A stretch of 64,000 nt of DNA from Brumimicrobium sp. (GTDB taxonomy: Bacteria > Bacteroidota > Bacteroidia > Flavobacteriales_D > Crocinitomicaceae). Of the stretch, positions 1 to 8,351 are shown in pieces. The stretch is from NCBI GenBank assembly GCA_023957385.1, contig JAMLGZ010000002.1, forward strand, positions 62,001 through 126,000, read 5' to 3'. Below the pieces are notes generated by a model. That model did no database searches. It was not told where the DNA came from and was given only the letters and a program-made list of their open reading frames with translations. Within the stretch, counting starts at the first letter, position 1; each line of letters opens with the position of its first letter. Position numbers and translations under genes: made by a program.

Positions 1-996
1 GGTGCTATTCTGTTTATTCCGGCTGCTTACATACGGTCATATACTTTATTCTTAACTGGACTTTTTGTTATAGGAACTGGTTTAGCATTGTTGCAAACCG
101 CATCCAATCCTTATATTACGATTCTAGGCCCTATTGAAAGTGCTGCAAAACGAATTAGTATTATGGGAGTCTTCAATAAGGCAGCCGGAGGTATAGCTCC
201 TTTAGTGATGGGTTCTATTATGTTGACAGGGGTAGATAATTTTAATAAAGAATTAGCCCAATTATCGGCTGCCGAACAAGTTGTTAAGCTTGATGAATTG
301 GCTTCGAGAGTTATTTTCCCCTATCTAATTATTACTGCTGTGTTGGTTGTCTTGTCATTAGCTATTAAGTTTTCCTCTTTACCTGAAATCAATCAAGAAC
401 AAAAGGAAACGGAGACTTCACGAGATAGAAAAAGTATGTGGAGTTATCCTTACTTAGTCATTGGTTTTTTGGCCTTGTTCTTATATGTTGGATGTGAAGT
501 TGTAGCTGGAGATATTATCCAAGTTTATGGAAATTCTATTGGGATAGAATTAAGTGTAGCAAAGCATTTTACAACTTATACTATGATTGGAATGTTAGCC
601 GGTTATTTAATTGGAATTGTAACTATCCCAAAATTAATTAAACAAGAGAATGCACTTGCTTTAGCCACTGTGTTGGGTATTGTTTTCACTATTTGTGCTA
701 TTTATACATCCGGTATAACTTCCATCTTCTTTATTGCATTATTAGGATTTGCAAATGCACCTGTTTGGCCCGCTATCTGGCCATTAGCATTAGATGGTCT
801 TGGAAAGCATATTAATGCTGGATCTGCTTTACTTATTATTGGTATTGGGGGAGGAGCGATTCTCCCTAAAATCTGGGCTATGTTAGGTGAATCTGTTGGC
901 TTCCAAAATGCTTTTTGGCTGATGGTTCCATGCTATTTATTCATTCTTTTCTTTGCCCTTTACGGACATAAAATTGGAAAGCTAAAAGAAAATTAA
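1..996 (+). CDS. Sugar MFS transporter, FucP/GluP family (5' end outside window)
   Basis: The reading frame is open from base 1, so the N-terminal half lies upstream and only about 331 residues are seen. The motif NPYITILGP near the start is typical of the fucose/glucose/galactose:H+ symporters (FucP type) of the major facilitator superfamily. About seven hydrophobic helices follow, with a charged cytoplasmic loop (NQEQKETETSRDRKS) in the middle and a GIGGGAILP stretch in the last quarter, as in FucP proteins. It should import a hexose or N-acetylhexosamine through the inner membrane; the substrate cannot be told. Its TAA stop overlaps the stop of the convergent FTR1 gene by three bases, with no terminator between them. 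Confidence 0.85.
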   Translation, partial: GAILFIPAAYIRSYTLFLTGLFVIGTGLALLQTASNPYITILGPIESAAKRISIMGVFNKAAGGIAPLVMGSIMLTGVDNFNKELAQLSAAEQVVKLDELASRVIFPYLIITAVLVVLSLAIKFSSLPEINQEQKETETSRDRKSMWSYPYLVIGFLALFLYVGCEVVAGDIIQVYGNSIGIELSVAKHFTTYTMIGMLAGYLIGIVTIPKLIKQENALALATVLGIVFTICAIYTSGITSIFFIALLGFANAPVWPAIWPLALDGLGKHINAGSALLIIGIGGGAILPKIWAMLGESVGFQNAFWLMVPCYLFILFFALYGHKIGKLKEN

Positions 997-2921
997 ACTT
1001 CTTTATTCTTTCTTTTACTTATAAAGAAAGTGGTTAAAATGATGAGTATTAAACCAAGTTGACTGATTATAGTCTCAATAGAAGCATAAAACCCTAGCCA
1101 ATCAATACGAGGAAAGATAGATACAGGGGTAACAGAAATCCAACCACTTTCTTGTAGTGAATGAACTCCTTTTCCAAGTAAAATAACTGCTAAAATAACA
1201 ATGAACCAAGATGAATATTGGAATAATTGACGAATAGGTAATTTCTTGGTAGATTTTAGAAATAAATATGCTATTAATGCAATTACAATTGATGCGGCAA
1301 TAACTCCTAAGCCAAGGGCTGATTTATTCTCAGGGCCAGCCTCTAAATTAATAGCTTGTAAAAAGAGAATGACTTCAAAAACTTCACGGAATACAATCAT
1401 AAATGAAAAGGCCGCTAACCCATACATTCTATCACTCTTAAGGTGAACACCTATCTTGTTTTGTACAAATTCTTGCCATTTCTTTGCAGTTGTATGTGTA
1501 TGTAGCCAAAAACCAACAAACATGAGTATAATCACAGCTAATATAGAAACAAGTCCTTCCATGATTTCTCTGTTTTTACCACCAAATTGGATAATTAAAT
1601 CTGAAAGATACCAACCTACAATACCTAACAATACGGCTAATATCCATCCACCATGTACCCATGGCAATGCCTTTTTAACATCTAATGAACGAATTAAAGC
1701 CAAGATAACAGCTAAAATCAAGAAAGCTTCTAATCCTTCACGTAGCATGATGGAAGCAGCTAAAATAAATGTTAACCAATAATTTAAGGACTGACCTTTA
1801 AGAAGTTTGTCTGCTTTATTTAAGGCTTCGATAGCTTCATCAACACTTGCCTCTAATTCATCTACCGACACATTCTTAACTATAGCACTTCGAACATTAA
1901 ACATTTTTGCTTCAATCTCTCCTACAAAATCTGGATTGATAATTTTTAGTTGAGATTCGATAGGTTCAACACCTTCTAGATAAGCAGTAATGGCGTGAGT
2001 ACGAGCCAGACCCTTATTTCCTTTCTTATAACTTTCTAACGCGTCTTTTAACCCTTTCACGGCAATTGGAATGCTATTCTCTTTGCTAGTTGATGAAGGA
2101 GTTAATATGCGTAGTGCCTGCAATTTAAGTTCAATATTTTTAGTCGATATCTTCTGAATCTGTTCTATTAATTCCTCATCGTTTAAGTTGGCAATTTGGC
2201 TTATATCAATATGCTTTGCTATTTCATTAAATTCCTTACGTAATAGTGTGGTGTCATAAGCTGAATATGATAATGATTTTACGAAAAATGCTAAATCCCA
2301 TAGATCACTCTCATTATAAAAGGAATAAGCCTGCATTCCAGTTCCAGGAAGACCTAAACGTATAGTGTTGAGAGCTTGGAAGGGGGAGAATTGACTCATA
2401 GCTTCATGATCCGTAAAATCGCTTGGACTTGGATCCAATGATTTACCCATTTCACCGTCTCCTTTTCCTTTTAGGCCATGACAAGAAGCACAAGTTTGAT
2501 CATACAATTTTTTGCCATTTGTTAGTGATGGCCATGATTTAGGTGCTGTCTGAATCCCAGTAGTTTCAATAATACTACTATTAATTTCATTGATTATTTT
2601 TACAATCTTGGCATTATCTGCTTTCTCATTTATGAGTTGGATAAGTTGCTGTATCTTTGTTGTTACTTGACTTTTAATTGGTTCTTTTAAAAAAGATGAT
2701 TTTTGTGTAAAACTTAGGGCTTGTTGCGAAAACTCTTGCTGTTCTATGTATTCTAACTGATTAATAACTTCCCCATTTTGAACAGCTCCTGTATAATCAA
2801 TAGAGATATAGCTTAGAAGGTGAATAACGGTTTCTGCATTTTTTTCATCTCCTTGTGAAAAGATATTCTGAATGGAAATAACTTGAAGTAAAATAACTAA
2901 TATAACAAATCTTTTCACCAT
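993..2921 (-). CDS. FTR1-family iron permease with N-terminal cytochrome c domain
   Basis: A 642-residue protein with a signal peptide, a helical region, a c-type cytochrome motif CASCHG (about residue 145), a long helical linker, and a C-terminal FTR1/EfeU permease of about seven membrane helices. The permease carries both iron-binding signatures, REGLE (in REGLEAFLILA) and REVFE (in FREVFEVILFL). It likely imports iron, with the periplasmic heme domain oxidising or handing over Fe(II); that coupling is inference. An in-frame ATG lies 33 bases further upstream at 2954, but it falls inside the putative -7 promoter box, and starting at 2921 (MVKRFVIL) gives a clean signal peptide, so 2921 is preferred. 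A palindrome lies just upstream. The IS1182 element begins about 110 bases upstream of the start. Confidence 0.88.
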   Translation of the reverse strand: MVKRFVILVILLQVISIQNIFSQGDEKNAETVIHLLSYISIDYTGAVQNGEVINQLEYIEQQEFSQQALSFTQKSSFLKEPIKSQVTTKIQQLIQLINEKADNAKIVKIINEINSSIIETTGIQTAPKSWPSLTNGKKLYDQTCASCHGLKGKGDGEMGKSLDPSPSDFTDHEAMSQFSPFQALNTIRLGLPGTGMQAYSFYNESDLWDLAFFVKSLSYSAYDTTLLRKEFNEIAKHIDISQIANLNDEELIEQIQKISTKNIELKLQALRILTPSSTSKENSIPIAVKGLKDALESYKKGNKGLARTHAITAYLEGVEPIESQLKIINPDFVGEIEAKMFNVRSAIVKNVSVDELEASVDEAIEALNKADKLLKGQSLNYWLTFILAASIMLREGLEAFLILAVILALIRSLDVKKALPWVHGGWILAVLLGIVGWYLSDLIIQFGGKNREIMEGLVSILAVIILMFVGFWLHTHTTAKKWQEFVQNKIGVHLKSDRMYGLAAFSFMIVFREVFEVILFLQAINLEAGPENKSALGLGVIAASIVIALIAYLFLKSTKKLPIRQLFQYSSWFIVILAVILLGKGVHSLQESGWISVTPVSIFPRIDWLGFYASIETIISQLGLILIILTTFFISKRKNKEV

Positions 2922-2931
2922 ATCAACGGGC

Positions 2932-2959
2932 TTATTTAGACTAAATAAATGCAAAGATA
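2932..2959 (-). promoter_or_regulatory. Putative promoter -7 box and palindromic operator of the iron permease
   Basis: On the minus strand TATCTTTG (2959-2952) fits the Bacteroidota -7 consensus TAnnTTTG. Directly downstream, 2932-2948 is a perfect 8-1-8 palindrome, TTATTTAG-A-CTAAATAA, which would cover the transcription start and sits 11 bases before the start codon. Half-sites TTTAG/CTAAA also occur at 31486-31502 and 42877-42893 with a spacer six bases longer. Fur-like control of an iron permease is a reasonable guess but unproven. No clear -33 TTG is seen. Confidence 0.45.
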
Positions 2960-3029
2960 TTCCATTTTTGATATTAGGTTCTTAAAAGTGATAAAAATCA
3001 TGTGAAAAGTATACTTATAGGTAGAAAAT

Positions 3030-3064
3030 AAAAAGGGGCTGTCTCAAAAAGGCAGCCTCTTTTT
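3030..3064. terminator. Hairpin at the left end of the IS1182-type element
   Basis: A 14-bp stem (3030-3043 with 3051-3064, two G-U pairs) with loop TCAAAAA runs into T-rich DNA on both strands, so it can end transcripts in either direction. It contains the terminal inverted repeat, so the element carries its own terminator at this edge, next to the transposase stop at 3073. Confidence 0.65.
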
Positions 3065-3072
3065 TATTATTT

Positions 3073-4719
3073 TCAAGCAGCCAGCTTTGGATTAGTTGTT
3101 CCAGCATGGTTGATTTTATGATTTTGGGTAAAAATTAGAACAACGAGATTGATTTTTAACAAATCAGCTGATTTTTGACTGTTTTTGGGCGTAATTTTCC
3201 CTTTCTTATACATTTTTCCAATGTTGAAGGCAATAGCGAAGATAGCAAAATCCATCGTTATCAAATCTTTACCAAAATGTCGAAAGCGGTAGTACTGTTT
3301 GTTGGATTTCCCTTGTCCAAACACCGACTCAGGTTCTATTGGACGCTTACTTCTGTGATAAAGCCCCTCTTCGGAGGTCAAAAGTTGCCGGACCCGTTCT
3401 TTGTGGCGATTCAAGTTATGATTAATTTCAATTCGGCGATTAGCTTTTGCTTTGTAGCACAAGCATTTAAGAGGACAACCTTTACAGTTTTTTGCCTCAT
3501 AATAACTTACTTTCGAGATAAAACCACTGTCCGATTTGCGACTTCCTTCTCCTGTTTTTTCCATGTGTTGCCCCATTGGACACACAAAATAATCTTTTTG
3601 AGAGTTGTAAAATAAATTTTGGGCAATAAACGCGTTGTTTTTGAACGCTTTTTTCTGTTCTTTATGAAAATAGGGAAACTTGACAAACGGATCGATGTCA
3701 TTGAGTTCCATAAAATCATAATTTTCTTCGCTTCCGTAACCTGAATCGGCAACTGCCTTGTTCAATACTGTATCAAAATTTGCACTGAAACGCTCTCTGA
3801 AACCAGTTACAAAGGGTTTGAATGTTAAAAAATCGGTCGGATTGGAGAAAAAATCGAAGTGGCTGATAAATTGATTTTCAGTACCAATTTGCAGATTGTA
3901 AGCGGGTTTGAGCTGCCCGTTCTGCATGTGGTCGTCTTTCAGGCGCATAAAAGTAGCATCGGGGTCGGTTTTGCTGTAAGAATTGCGATTGCCGAGTGTT
4001 TCAAGGTGTTTTTCATATTCCTCCAATTTTAGCAAATACTTGTTTTCCAGTGTTTTTATCTCTTTCTGTTCTGCTTTGCTACGGTTTTCGCGATTGATCT
4101 CTGCTATGCGTTTTTTTAGTTCCTCGCTGTTGATGGGAGTGGGCGGCTCATCATCTGGACGGTTATCCTGCATAATACCTTCTTCGATATATTTCAGCAC
4201 TTGATGGATTTTTGCTTCGAGTTTTGCCTTGTTTCTTTCCACCGTTTTGCGCCAGACAAAAGTATAGCGATTGGCACGCGATTCCAGTTTTGTGCCGTCA
4301 ATGTAAGCTATATCCAAGCTCAAATAACCCATTTCCACCAGCATCGTAACAGTCTGTGTAAATATCTCATTGATAGTGTCTTTCAAATGTTTTGAACGAA
4401 AACGGTTGACGGTGTTGTGGTCGGGTTCAAGTCCGCCCGCAAGCCACATAAAAGTGATTCTGTCTTTTACAGCGTCCTCTATTTTGCGGCAAGAATAGAT
4501 ATTGCTCAAATAGGCAAAAATTACTATTTTGAGCATTACCCGAGGCGGATAGGAACTTGTCCCGCCACCCTTATAAGTATCAATAACCTTACTAATATCC
4601 AGATTATCGACTATCTGATTGACAAGTCGAACAGGAGAATCCTGCGAAATTTTGCTATCCAGACTTACAGGAAACAGAGTTGCCTGCCCTTGACTATACG
4701 CTTTGAAAATTGGTTTCAT
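3073..4719 (-). CDS. IS1182-family transposase
   Basis: A 548-residue DDE-type transposase. It begins with the family's usual N-terminal helical domain (KIVIFAYLSNIYSCRKIEDA), followed by DRITFMWLAGG and the first catalytic aspartate in AYIDGTKLESRANRYTF. A lysine/glutamate-rich insertion covers roughly residues 165-240, and DPDATFMRLKD lies nearby. The next catalytic aspartate is in AVADSGYGSEENY. A cysteine cluster (CKGCPLKCLC) and the C-terminal PIEPESVFGQGK with its glutamate complete the picture. Full length and without frameshifts, so it may be active. Its transcript would end in the hairpin at the left edge of the element. Confidence 0.93.
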   Translation of the reverse strand: MKPIFKAYSQGQATLFPVSLDSKISQDSPVRLVNQIVDNLDISKVIDTYKGGGTSSYPPRVMLKIVIFAYLSNIYSCRKIEDAVKDRITFMWLAGGLEPDHNTVNRFRSKHLKDTINEIFTQTVTMLVEMGYLSLDIAYIDGTKLESRANRYTFVWRKTVERNKAKLEAKIHQVLKYIEEGIMQDNRPDDEPPTPINSEELKKRIAEINRENRSKAEQKEIKTLENKYLLKLEEYEKHLETLGNRNSYSKTDPDATFMRLKDDHMQNGQLKPAYNLQIGTENQFISHFDFFSNPTDFLTFKPFVTGFRERFSANFDTVLNKAVADSGYGSEENYDFMELNDIDPFVKFPYFHKEQKKAFKNNAFIAQNLFYNSQKDYFVCPMGQHMEKTGEGSRKSDSGFISKVSYYEAKNCKGCPLKCLCYKAKANRRIEINHNLNRHKERVRQLLTSEEGLYHRSKRPIEPESVFGQGKSNKQYYRFRHFGKDLITMDFAIFAIAFNIGKMYKKGKITPKNSQKSADLLKINLVVLIFTQNHKINHAGTTNPKLAA

Positions 4720-4796
4720 ATGAGTTATGTCTTTGATTATCAGGTGCTAAGATACAAATTTATTCTCAAATTACCAAATGTTTTGACAAAAAAAAG

Positions 4797-4821
4797 CTGC
4801 CTCAAAATACTTTTGAGACAG
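4797..4821 (-). terminator. Hairpin at the right end of the IS1182-type element
   Basis: CTGCCTCAAAA (4797-4807) pairs with TTTTGAGACAG (4811-4821) across a 3-base loop, with one C/A mismatch that becomes a G-U pair in minus-strand RNA. On the minus strand the stem is followed by a run of eight T, so it should stop transcripts from the LTXXQ gene at 4851-5261 from entering the transposase gene. Confidence 0.55.
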
Positions 4822-4850
4822 CCCCTTTATGCTTTCTAAGGTTAAAGTAT

Positions 4851-5261
4851 TTATCTTGTCACACTTGATTTTGAAGTGGTTTCTTCCTTCTTTGAAGATG
4901 TTGCTGGTTTATGGCAATCAGAACTAGCTTGTGCAGTCTTACACATTTCAGTATATTTCTTACTTTGCTCATCGTTCAGCACACGCTTAATTTCCTCCAT
5001 CTCTTTCATATTTTTCTCTTGTATTTTAGCTTGATCTTCCTCTTTTACCGAAGCATACTTTGTTTTGATATCTTTGATTTTCTTAACCTGCTCTTCAGAT
5101 AATTTAAGATCCTCTTTCATCTTTTGAATATTCATACTTGACATGCTACAAGTTGCTTTGTCAGTAGATGCACCTTTTCCTGCACAACAACTTTGTGCAT
5201 TTAATCCAGTAGTTCCTAATAAGAAAAGAGAAACAGCAATAAATAATTTTAGATTTTTCAT
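4851..5261 (-). CDS. LTXXQ/Spy-like periplasmic protein with Cys-rich N terminus
   Basis: 136 residues: signal peptide (MKNLKLFIAVSLFLLGTTG...), then a mature N terminus starting QSCCAGKG with a further Cys about ten residues on, then charged amphipathic helices with LKLSEEQVKKIKDIK and a second LNDEQSKKYTEMC. This matches the Spy/CpxP/LTXXQ fold, in which paired LTxxQ-like motifs make a helical hairpin. A partial CH motif (SDCHKPA) follows. Family members act as periplasmic chaperones or metal/envelope-stress proteins; the cysteines point to metal or redox, by inference. The next gene (5397-5819) is a diverged paralogue with the same SCCA motif. Confidence 0.7.
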   Translation of the reverse strand: MKNLKLFIAVSLFLLGTTGLNAQSCCAGKGASTDKATCSMSSMNIQKMKEDLKLSEEQVKKIKDIKTKYASVKEEDQAKIQEKNMKEMEEIKRVLNDEQSKKYTEMCKTAQASSDCHKPATSSKKEETTSKSSVTR

Positions 5262-5396
5262 GTTTTATATATTTTCTGTGAAATAAAATACTAAGATATC
5301 AAAATTAATTAGATTCTATATTTGTTTAATGAAGTATTTAAAAAAAATCCGAGATAGCGTTACCTACCCCGGAATCTATGGTTGATATGAAGTATT

Positions 5397-5819
5397 TTAC
5401 TTATTCTGTAAATCTTTCTGTAAATCTTTCTTTTCTACTGCTTTACGCTCAGTCTGTGATTTTTTTGAATGACTTCTTACTTCTTTTAATTTAGCTTTTT
5501 GTTCATCAGTCAATACTTGATTAATTTCCTCGCGTTCGGCCATATTGAGCTCTCGGATTTTCTTTTGCAATTCCTTTTTTTCAGCAGCTCTTTTTTCTTT
5601 TATAGATTGAATCTTAGTAACTTGCTCATCTGTTAAATTTAGCTGCTCTTTGATTTGTTGGGGATAATGCTCTGAACGTGCATTTGTTCCATCTTTAGCT
5701 TGAGTGGCACAACAACTTTTTGGATGAATATCTTTCTGAGTTCGTGTATTATCCTGTGCTAAAGCCATTGCTCCGGTTAGCAACATAGTGGCGGCGATCA
5801 TTATTTTTAAATTTTTCAT
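5397..5819 (-). CDS. LTXXQ/Spy-like periplasmic protein, paralogue of the neighbouring gene
   Basis: 140 residues with a signal peptide (MKNLKIMIAATMLLTGAMALAQ), a SCCATQ motif shortly after cleavage, a first repeat LNLTDEQVTKIQSIK and a second LTDEQKAKLKEV, then a very basic tail. The layout copies the gene at 4851-5261 (same start MKNLK, SCCA, paired LT/LxxEQ motifs), so the two arose by duplication. About 135 bases separate them, and a separate promoter is possible. The likely site is the periplasm and the likely role envelope or metal stress; neither is directly shown. Confidence 0.7.
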   Translation of the reverse strand: MKNLKIMIAATMLLTGAMALAQDNTRTQKDIHPKSCCATQAKDGTNARSEHYPQQIKEQLNLTDEQVTKIQSIKEKRAAEKKELQKKIRELNMAEREEINQVLTDEQKAKLKEVRSHSKKSQTERKAVEKKDLQKDLQNK

Positions 5820-5890
5820 AATTTTCTATTTTAAATTAATATTTCTGATTGTTCATTTACGAACTTCATGCCAATTAAAAAAATAGCGCT

Positions 5891-5918
5891 TTGTTTTTAA
5901 CATTTATTTATAACTTCG
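5891..5918 (+). promoter_or_regulatory. Putative promoter of the SMR transporter gene
   Basis: TTG at 5891-5893 and TAACTTCG at 5911-5918 (consensus TAnnTTTG, one mismatch) are separated by 17 bases, and the ATG follows 18 bases later. Confidence 0.4.
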
Positions 5919-5936
5919 CCTTTAAACTTGACAGAA

Positions 5937-6281
5937 ATGAATTGGATACTATTAATCATAGGAGGATTATTTGAAACAGGTTTTGCAATTAGTTTAGGTA
6001 AAGCTCAAATAACATCAGGAAAGGAATTTTGGATGTGGATATTTTCTTTTGCCATTAGTGTAAGCTTAAGTATGTTTCTTTTATATAAATCTATGGGAGG
6101 TGAGCATGCTATTCCTGTTGGGACGGCTTATGCAGTTTGGGGTGCTATTGGTGCAGTAGGTACAGTCATCTTAGGAGTTATTTTATTTAAGGAACCGATT
6201 TCTTTTTGGCGAATTTTCTTCTTATGTACATTAATTCTTTCTATTGTAGGTTTACAATTGGTTAGTACTGGGAAACATTAA
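5937..6281 (+). CDS. Small multidrug resistance (SMR) family transporter
   Basis: 114 residues and four membrane helices. MNWILLIIGG with the membrane glutamate in GLFETGFA (family Glu13/14) and IPVGTAYAVWGAIGAVGT in helix 3 are SMR signatures. The VGTAYAVW...GAVGT wording is closest to SugE/Gdx guanidinium exporters, but the Trp that usually follows the essential Glu in Gdx proteins is missing (GFA here), so substrate class is left open. These proteins work as antiparallel dimers exchanging H+ for cationic compounds. A TTG nine bases upstream is in frame, but ATG at 5937 gives the standard SMR N terminus. Confidence 0.85.
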   Translation: MNWILLIIGGLFETGFAISLGKAQITSGKEFWMWIFSFAISVSLSMFLLYKSMGGEHAIPVGTAYAVWGAIGAVGTVILGVILFKEPISFWRIFFLCTLILSIVGLQLVSTGKH

Positions 6282-6405
6282 TTGTTAAAAATAATCAGGA
6301 TTTTATCGGTAATATCTCTTCTCTTTTTAAACATTTTTACAAATAAATTGTAACTTTTATATGAATGATATTCTCTAAATAGGAGATACATTAATAATAA
6401 AGAAA

Positions 6406-7074
6406 ATGAAAAATAAACTATTAAAAGTACTATCAGTTAGATATTTAACACACGATGTTTTAGAAATTAGAATAGAAAAACCACAAGGAGTTAGTTACCT
6501 CCCTGGACAAGCAACAGAATTAGCAATCAATAAATCTGGATGGGAAAATGAAGGAAGGCCATTTACCTTTACTAGTCTACCAACTGATGATTACTTGGAA
6601 TTTTGTATCAAGTCATATACTGATCATAATGGAGTTACTAATGAATTACGCAATTTAAAAGCAGGAGATGAGGTTTTGTTAACAGATATATTTGGTGCTA
6701 TTGAATACAAAGGAAAGGGAACTTTCATTGCTGGGGGTGCAGGATTAACTCCATTTTTATGTATTTTGAGAGATTTAAAAGCAAAAGGACAATTGGATGG
6801 GCATCGTTTACTTTTTGCAAACAAAACAAAAGAAGATATTATTTTAAAAGATGAACTTATCTCCATGTTAGGAGGTGATTTTAGAAACATCCTTTCGAAC
6901 GAAGAATTCCAAGGGTATGCAAAAGGCTTTATGGATGCTAACTATATCAAAGAGAATGCTACCTCTTTAAGTGATTATTTTTATATCTGTGGCCCTGACC
7001 CTATGACGAATGCTGTGGAGAAACATTTACTTTCTCTTGGGGTAAAAGAAAATCAAATTATTAAAGAACAATAA
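6406..7074 (+). CDS. FAD-dependent ferredoxin/flavodoxin reductase-like oxidoreductase
   Basis: 222 residues with the two-domain ferredoxin-NADP reductase layout. RPFTFTSLP (FAD-binding RxxS/T motif) is near residue 48, and AGGAGLTPFLCIL (NAD(P)-binding) near residue 110. CGPDPMTNAVEKHL close to the C terminus is the conserved CGP motif. No [2Fe-2S] domain is attached. It should move electrons between NAD(P)H and a small redox partner or flavin in the cytoplasm. It heads a run of three same-strand genes (gaps of 39 and 2 bases) with an AhpD-like protein and an SDR, ended by a shared terminator, which suggests one redox/detoxification operon. Confidence 0.85.
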   Translation: MKNKLLKVLSVRYLTHDVLEIRIEKPQGVSYLPGQATELAINKSGWENEGRPFTFTSLPTDDYLEFCIKSYTDHNGVTNELRNLKAGDEVLLTDIFGAIEYKGKGTFIAGGAGLTPFLCILRDLKAKGQLDGHRLLFANKTKEDIILKDELISMLGGDFRNILSNEEFQGYAKGFMDANYIKENATSLSDYFYICGPDPMTNAVEKHLLSLGVKENQIIKEQ

Positions 7075-7113
7075 AAAACTTATTTTGTTAATTTTATAGT
7101 AAAATTAAATAAA

Positions 7114-7575
7114 ATGGGTAAACGAATAAATTATAATCAAGTTGATAGTACTGCTATCAAAGGCTTATTGGAACTTGAAAAATATGTACATGAATCTAGA
7201 TTAGATCAAACCATTTTTGAATTAGTTAAATTTAGAGCATCTCAAATTAATGGCTGCGCTTATTGTTTAGATATGCACTCTATAGATGCAAGAGCAAATG
7301 GCGAAACGGAACAACGTTTATATCTTACATCATGTTGGAGAGAAGCTCCTAAACTTTTTAATGACAAAGAAAAAGCAGCTCTTGAATGGACAGAGGCTTT
7401 AACTCTTATTTCAGAAGTGGAAATTGAAGATGAATTGTATGAACGTGTTCATGCACAATTTGGAGATAAGGAAATGTTGGCCTTAACTATGACTATTATA
7501 GCTATCAATGGATGGAATCGTTTGGCTATTCCTTTCCAATCTGAACCAGGATATTACAAAGCAGGAAAGCATTAA
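7114..7575 (+). CDS. AhpD-like carboxymuconolactone decarboxylase-family protein
   Basis: 153 residues. The core motif CAYCLDMHS gives CxxCxxxH, the redox-active pair and proton-relay His of AhpD-type alkylhydroperoxidases, within the usual context (ELVKFRASQINGCAYC). EALEWTEALTL-like and NGWNRLAIPF stretches also fit the family. The protein likely reduces peroxides or otherwise acts as a thiol antioxidant; the exact substrate is unknown. It sits in the middle of the 6406-8294 operon, two bases ahead of the SDR gene, so translation of the pair may be coupled. Confidence 0.87.
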   Translation: MGKRINYNQVDSTAIKGLLELEKYVHESRLDQTIFELVKFRASQINGCAYCLDMHSIDARANGETEQRLYLTSCWREAPKLFNDKEKAALEWTEALTLISEVEIEDELYERVHAQFGDKEMLALTMTIIAINGWNRLAIPFQSEPGYYKAGKH

Positions 7576-7577
7576 AT

Positions 7578-8294
7578 ATGGTTTTACAGGGAAGAATAGC
7601 CATAGTTACTGGAGCAAGTAGTGGTTTAGGAAAGGCTATTTCTGAGGCTTTAGTGAGTAAAGGAGTTATCGTCTATGGTTTGGCTAGAAATAGATCCAAA
7701 CTTAATCAAATTCAGTCTGAATTAGGAGAAAAGTTTGTACTTATTGAGATGGATATAACTGATTTTGATAAAGTTAAATCATGGGTTCAATCTACCTTTA
7801 CTGATAAATATTATCCCGATATTCTGATTAATAACGCAGGATTTGGTGTTTTTGCTCGTATTGATGAGATGTCTTCTGATGATTGGTTTGGTATGATGAA
7901 TACCAATCTGAATGGAGTTTATCATATCACTTCTGAGGTTGTTAAATTTATGCGGAAGCATGAATCCTCCTCTCATATCATCAATATTGGCTCCATTATG
8001 GGTAAGACTACCCGTTCAGAGGCAGCTGGGTATTGCGCCACTAAGTATGGTATTAATGGAATGAGTGAAGTATTGTTTAAAGAGTTACGAAGTGATAATA
8101 TTAAAGTGACCTGCTTAAACTCGGGTTCTATTGAAACAAATTTCTTTCAAAATTCTGGAATAGAACCCCATGATAGAATGCTCCATCCAAATGAAATTGC
8201 TGATGTGATTGCCTATATTTTAGAAACTCCCGATAATGTATTGATTAATGAATTGGAAATTAGGCCTCTGATTCCGGGAGCACCTAAGAAATAA
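7578..8294 (+). CDS. Short-chain dehydrogenase/reductase (SDR)
   Basis: 238 residues with classical SDR motifs: the nucleotide-binding TGASSGLG near the N terminus, DINNAG-like INNAGFG, catalytic Ser in INIGSIMG, and YxxxK as YCATKYG. A basic residue after the second strand (ARNRSKL) favours NADP(H). It is an NAD(P)-dependent alcohol/carbonyl oxidoreductase; the substrate cannot be told. Last gene of the three-gene redox operon, starting two bases after the AhpD-like gene and ending just before a strong hairpin terminator. Confidence 0.88.
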   Translation: MVLQGRIAIVTGASSGLGKAISEALVSKGVIVYGLARNRSKLNQIQSELGEKFVLIEMDITDFDKVKSWVQSTFTDKYYPDILINNAGFGVFARIDEMSSDDWFGMMNTNLNGVYHITSEVVKFMRKHESSSHIINIGSIMGKTTRSEAAGYCATKYGINGMSEVLFKELRSDNIKVTCLNSGSIETNFFQNSGIEPHDRMLHPNEIADVIAYILETPDNVLINELEIRPLIPGAPKK

Positions 8295-8302
8295 TATTTA
8301 TT

Positions 8303-8330
8303 AAAAAAGGTCGGAAATCTCCGACCTTTT
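8303..8330. terminator. Bidirectional rho-independent terminator
   Basis: GGTCGG/CCGACC with flanking A4/T4 makes a 10-bp stem around the loop AAATCT. A-rich DNA on the left and T-rich DNA on the right let it end the plus-strand redox operon (stop at 8294) and the minus-strand metalloprotease gene's opposite side; it lies between the two convergent genes. Confidence 0.85.
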
Positions 8331-8351
8331 TATTTTAGTATAGGTATTATA

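Larger units (their letters stand above)
3035..4825 (-). mobile_element. IS1182-family insertion sequence
   Basis: The element holds a single transposase gene and is bounded by inverted repeats: GGGGCTGTCTCAAAA at 3035-3049 and its exact complement at 4811-4825. The match extends through three flanking A/T bases on each side. Each end also forms a strong hairpin from a second, inner repeat copy. I see no convincing direct target duplication; flanks are ATAAAAA on the left and TTTATGC on the right, suggesting an AT-rich or palindromic target. It lies between the iron permease and an LTXXQ-protein gene and breaks no recognisable gene. Confidence 0.85.

Noticed and set aside
4417..4839. Plus-strand frame antisense to the transposase
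   Set aside because: It mirrors the transposase coding strand and has no family features.
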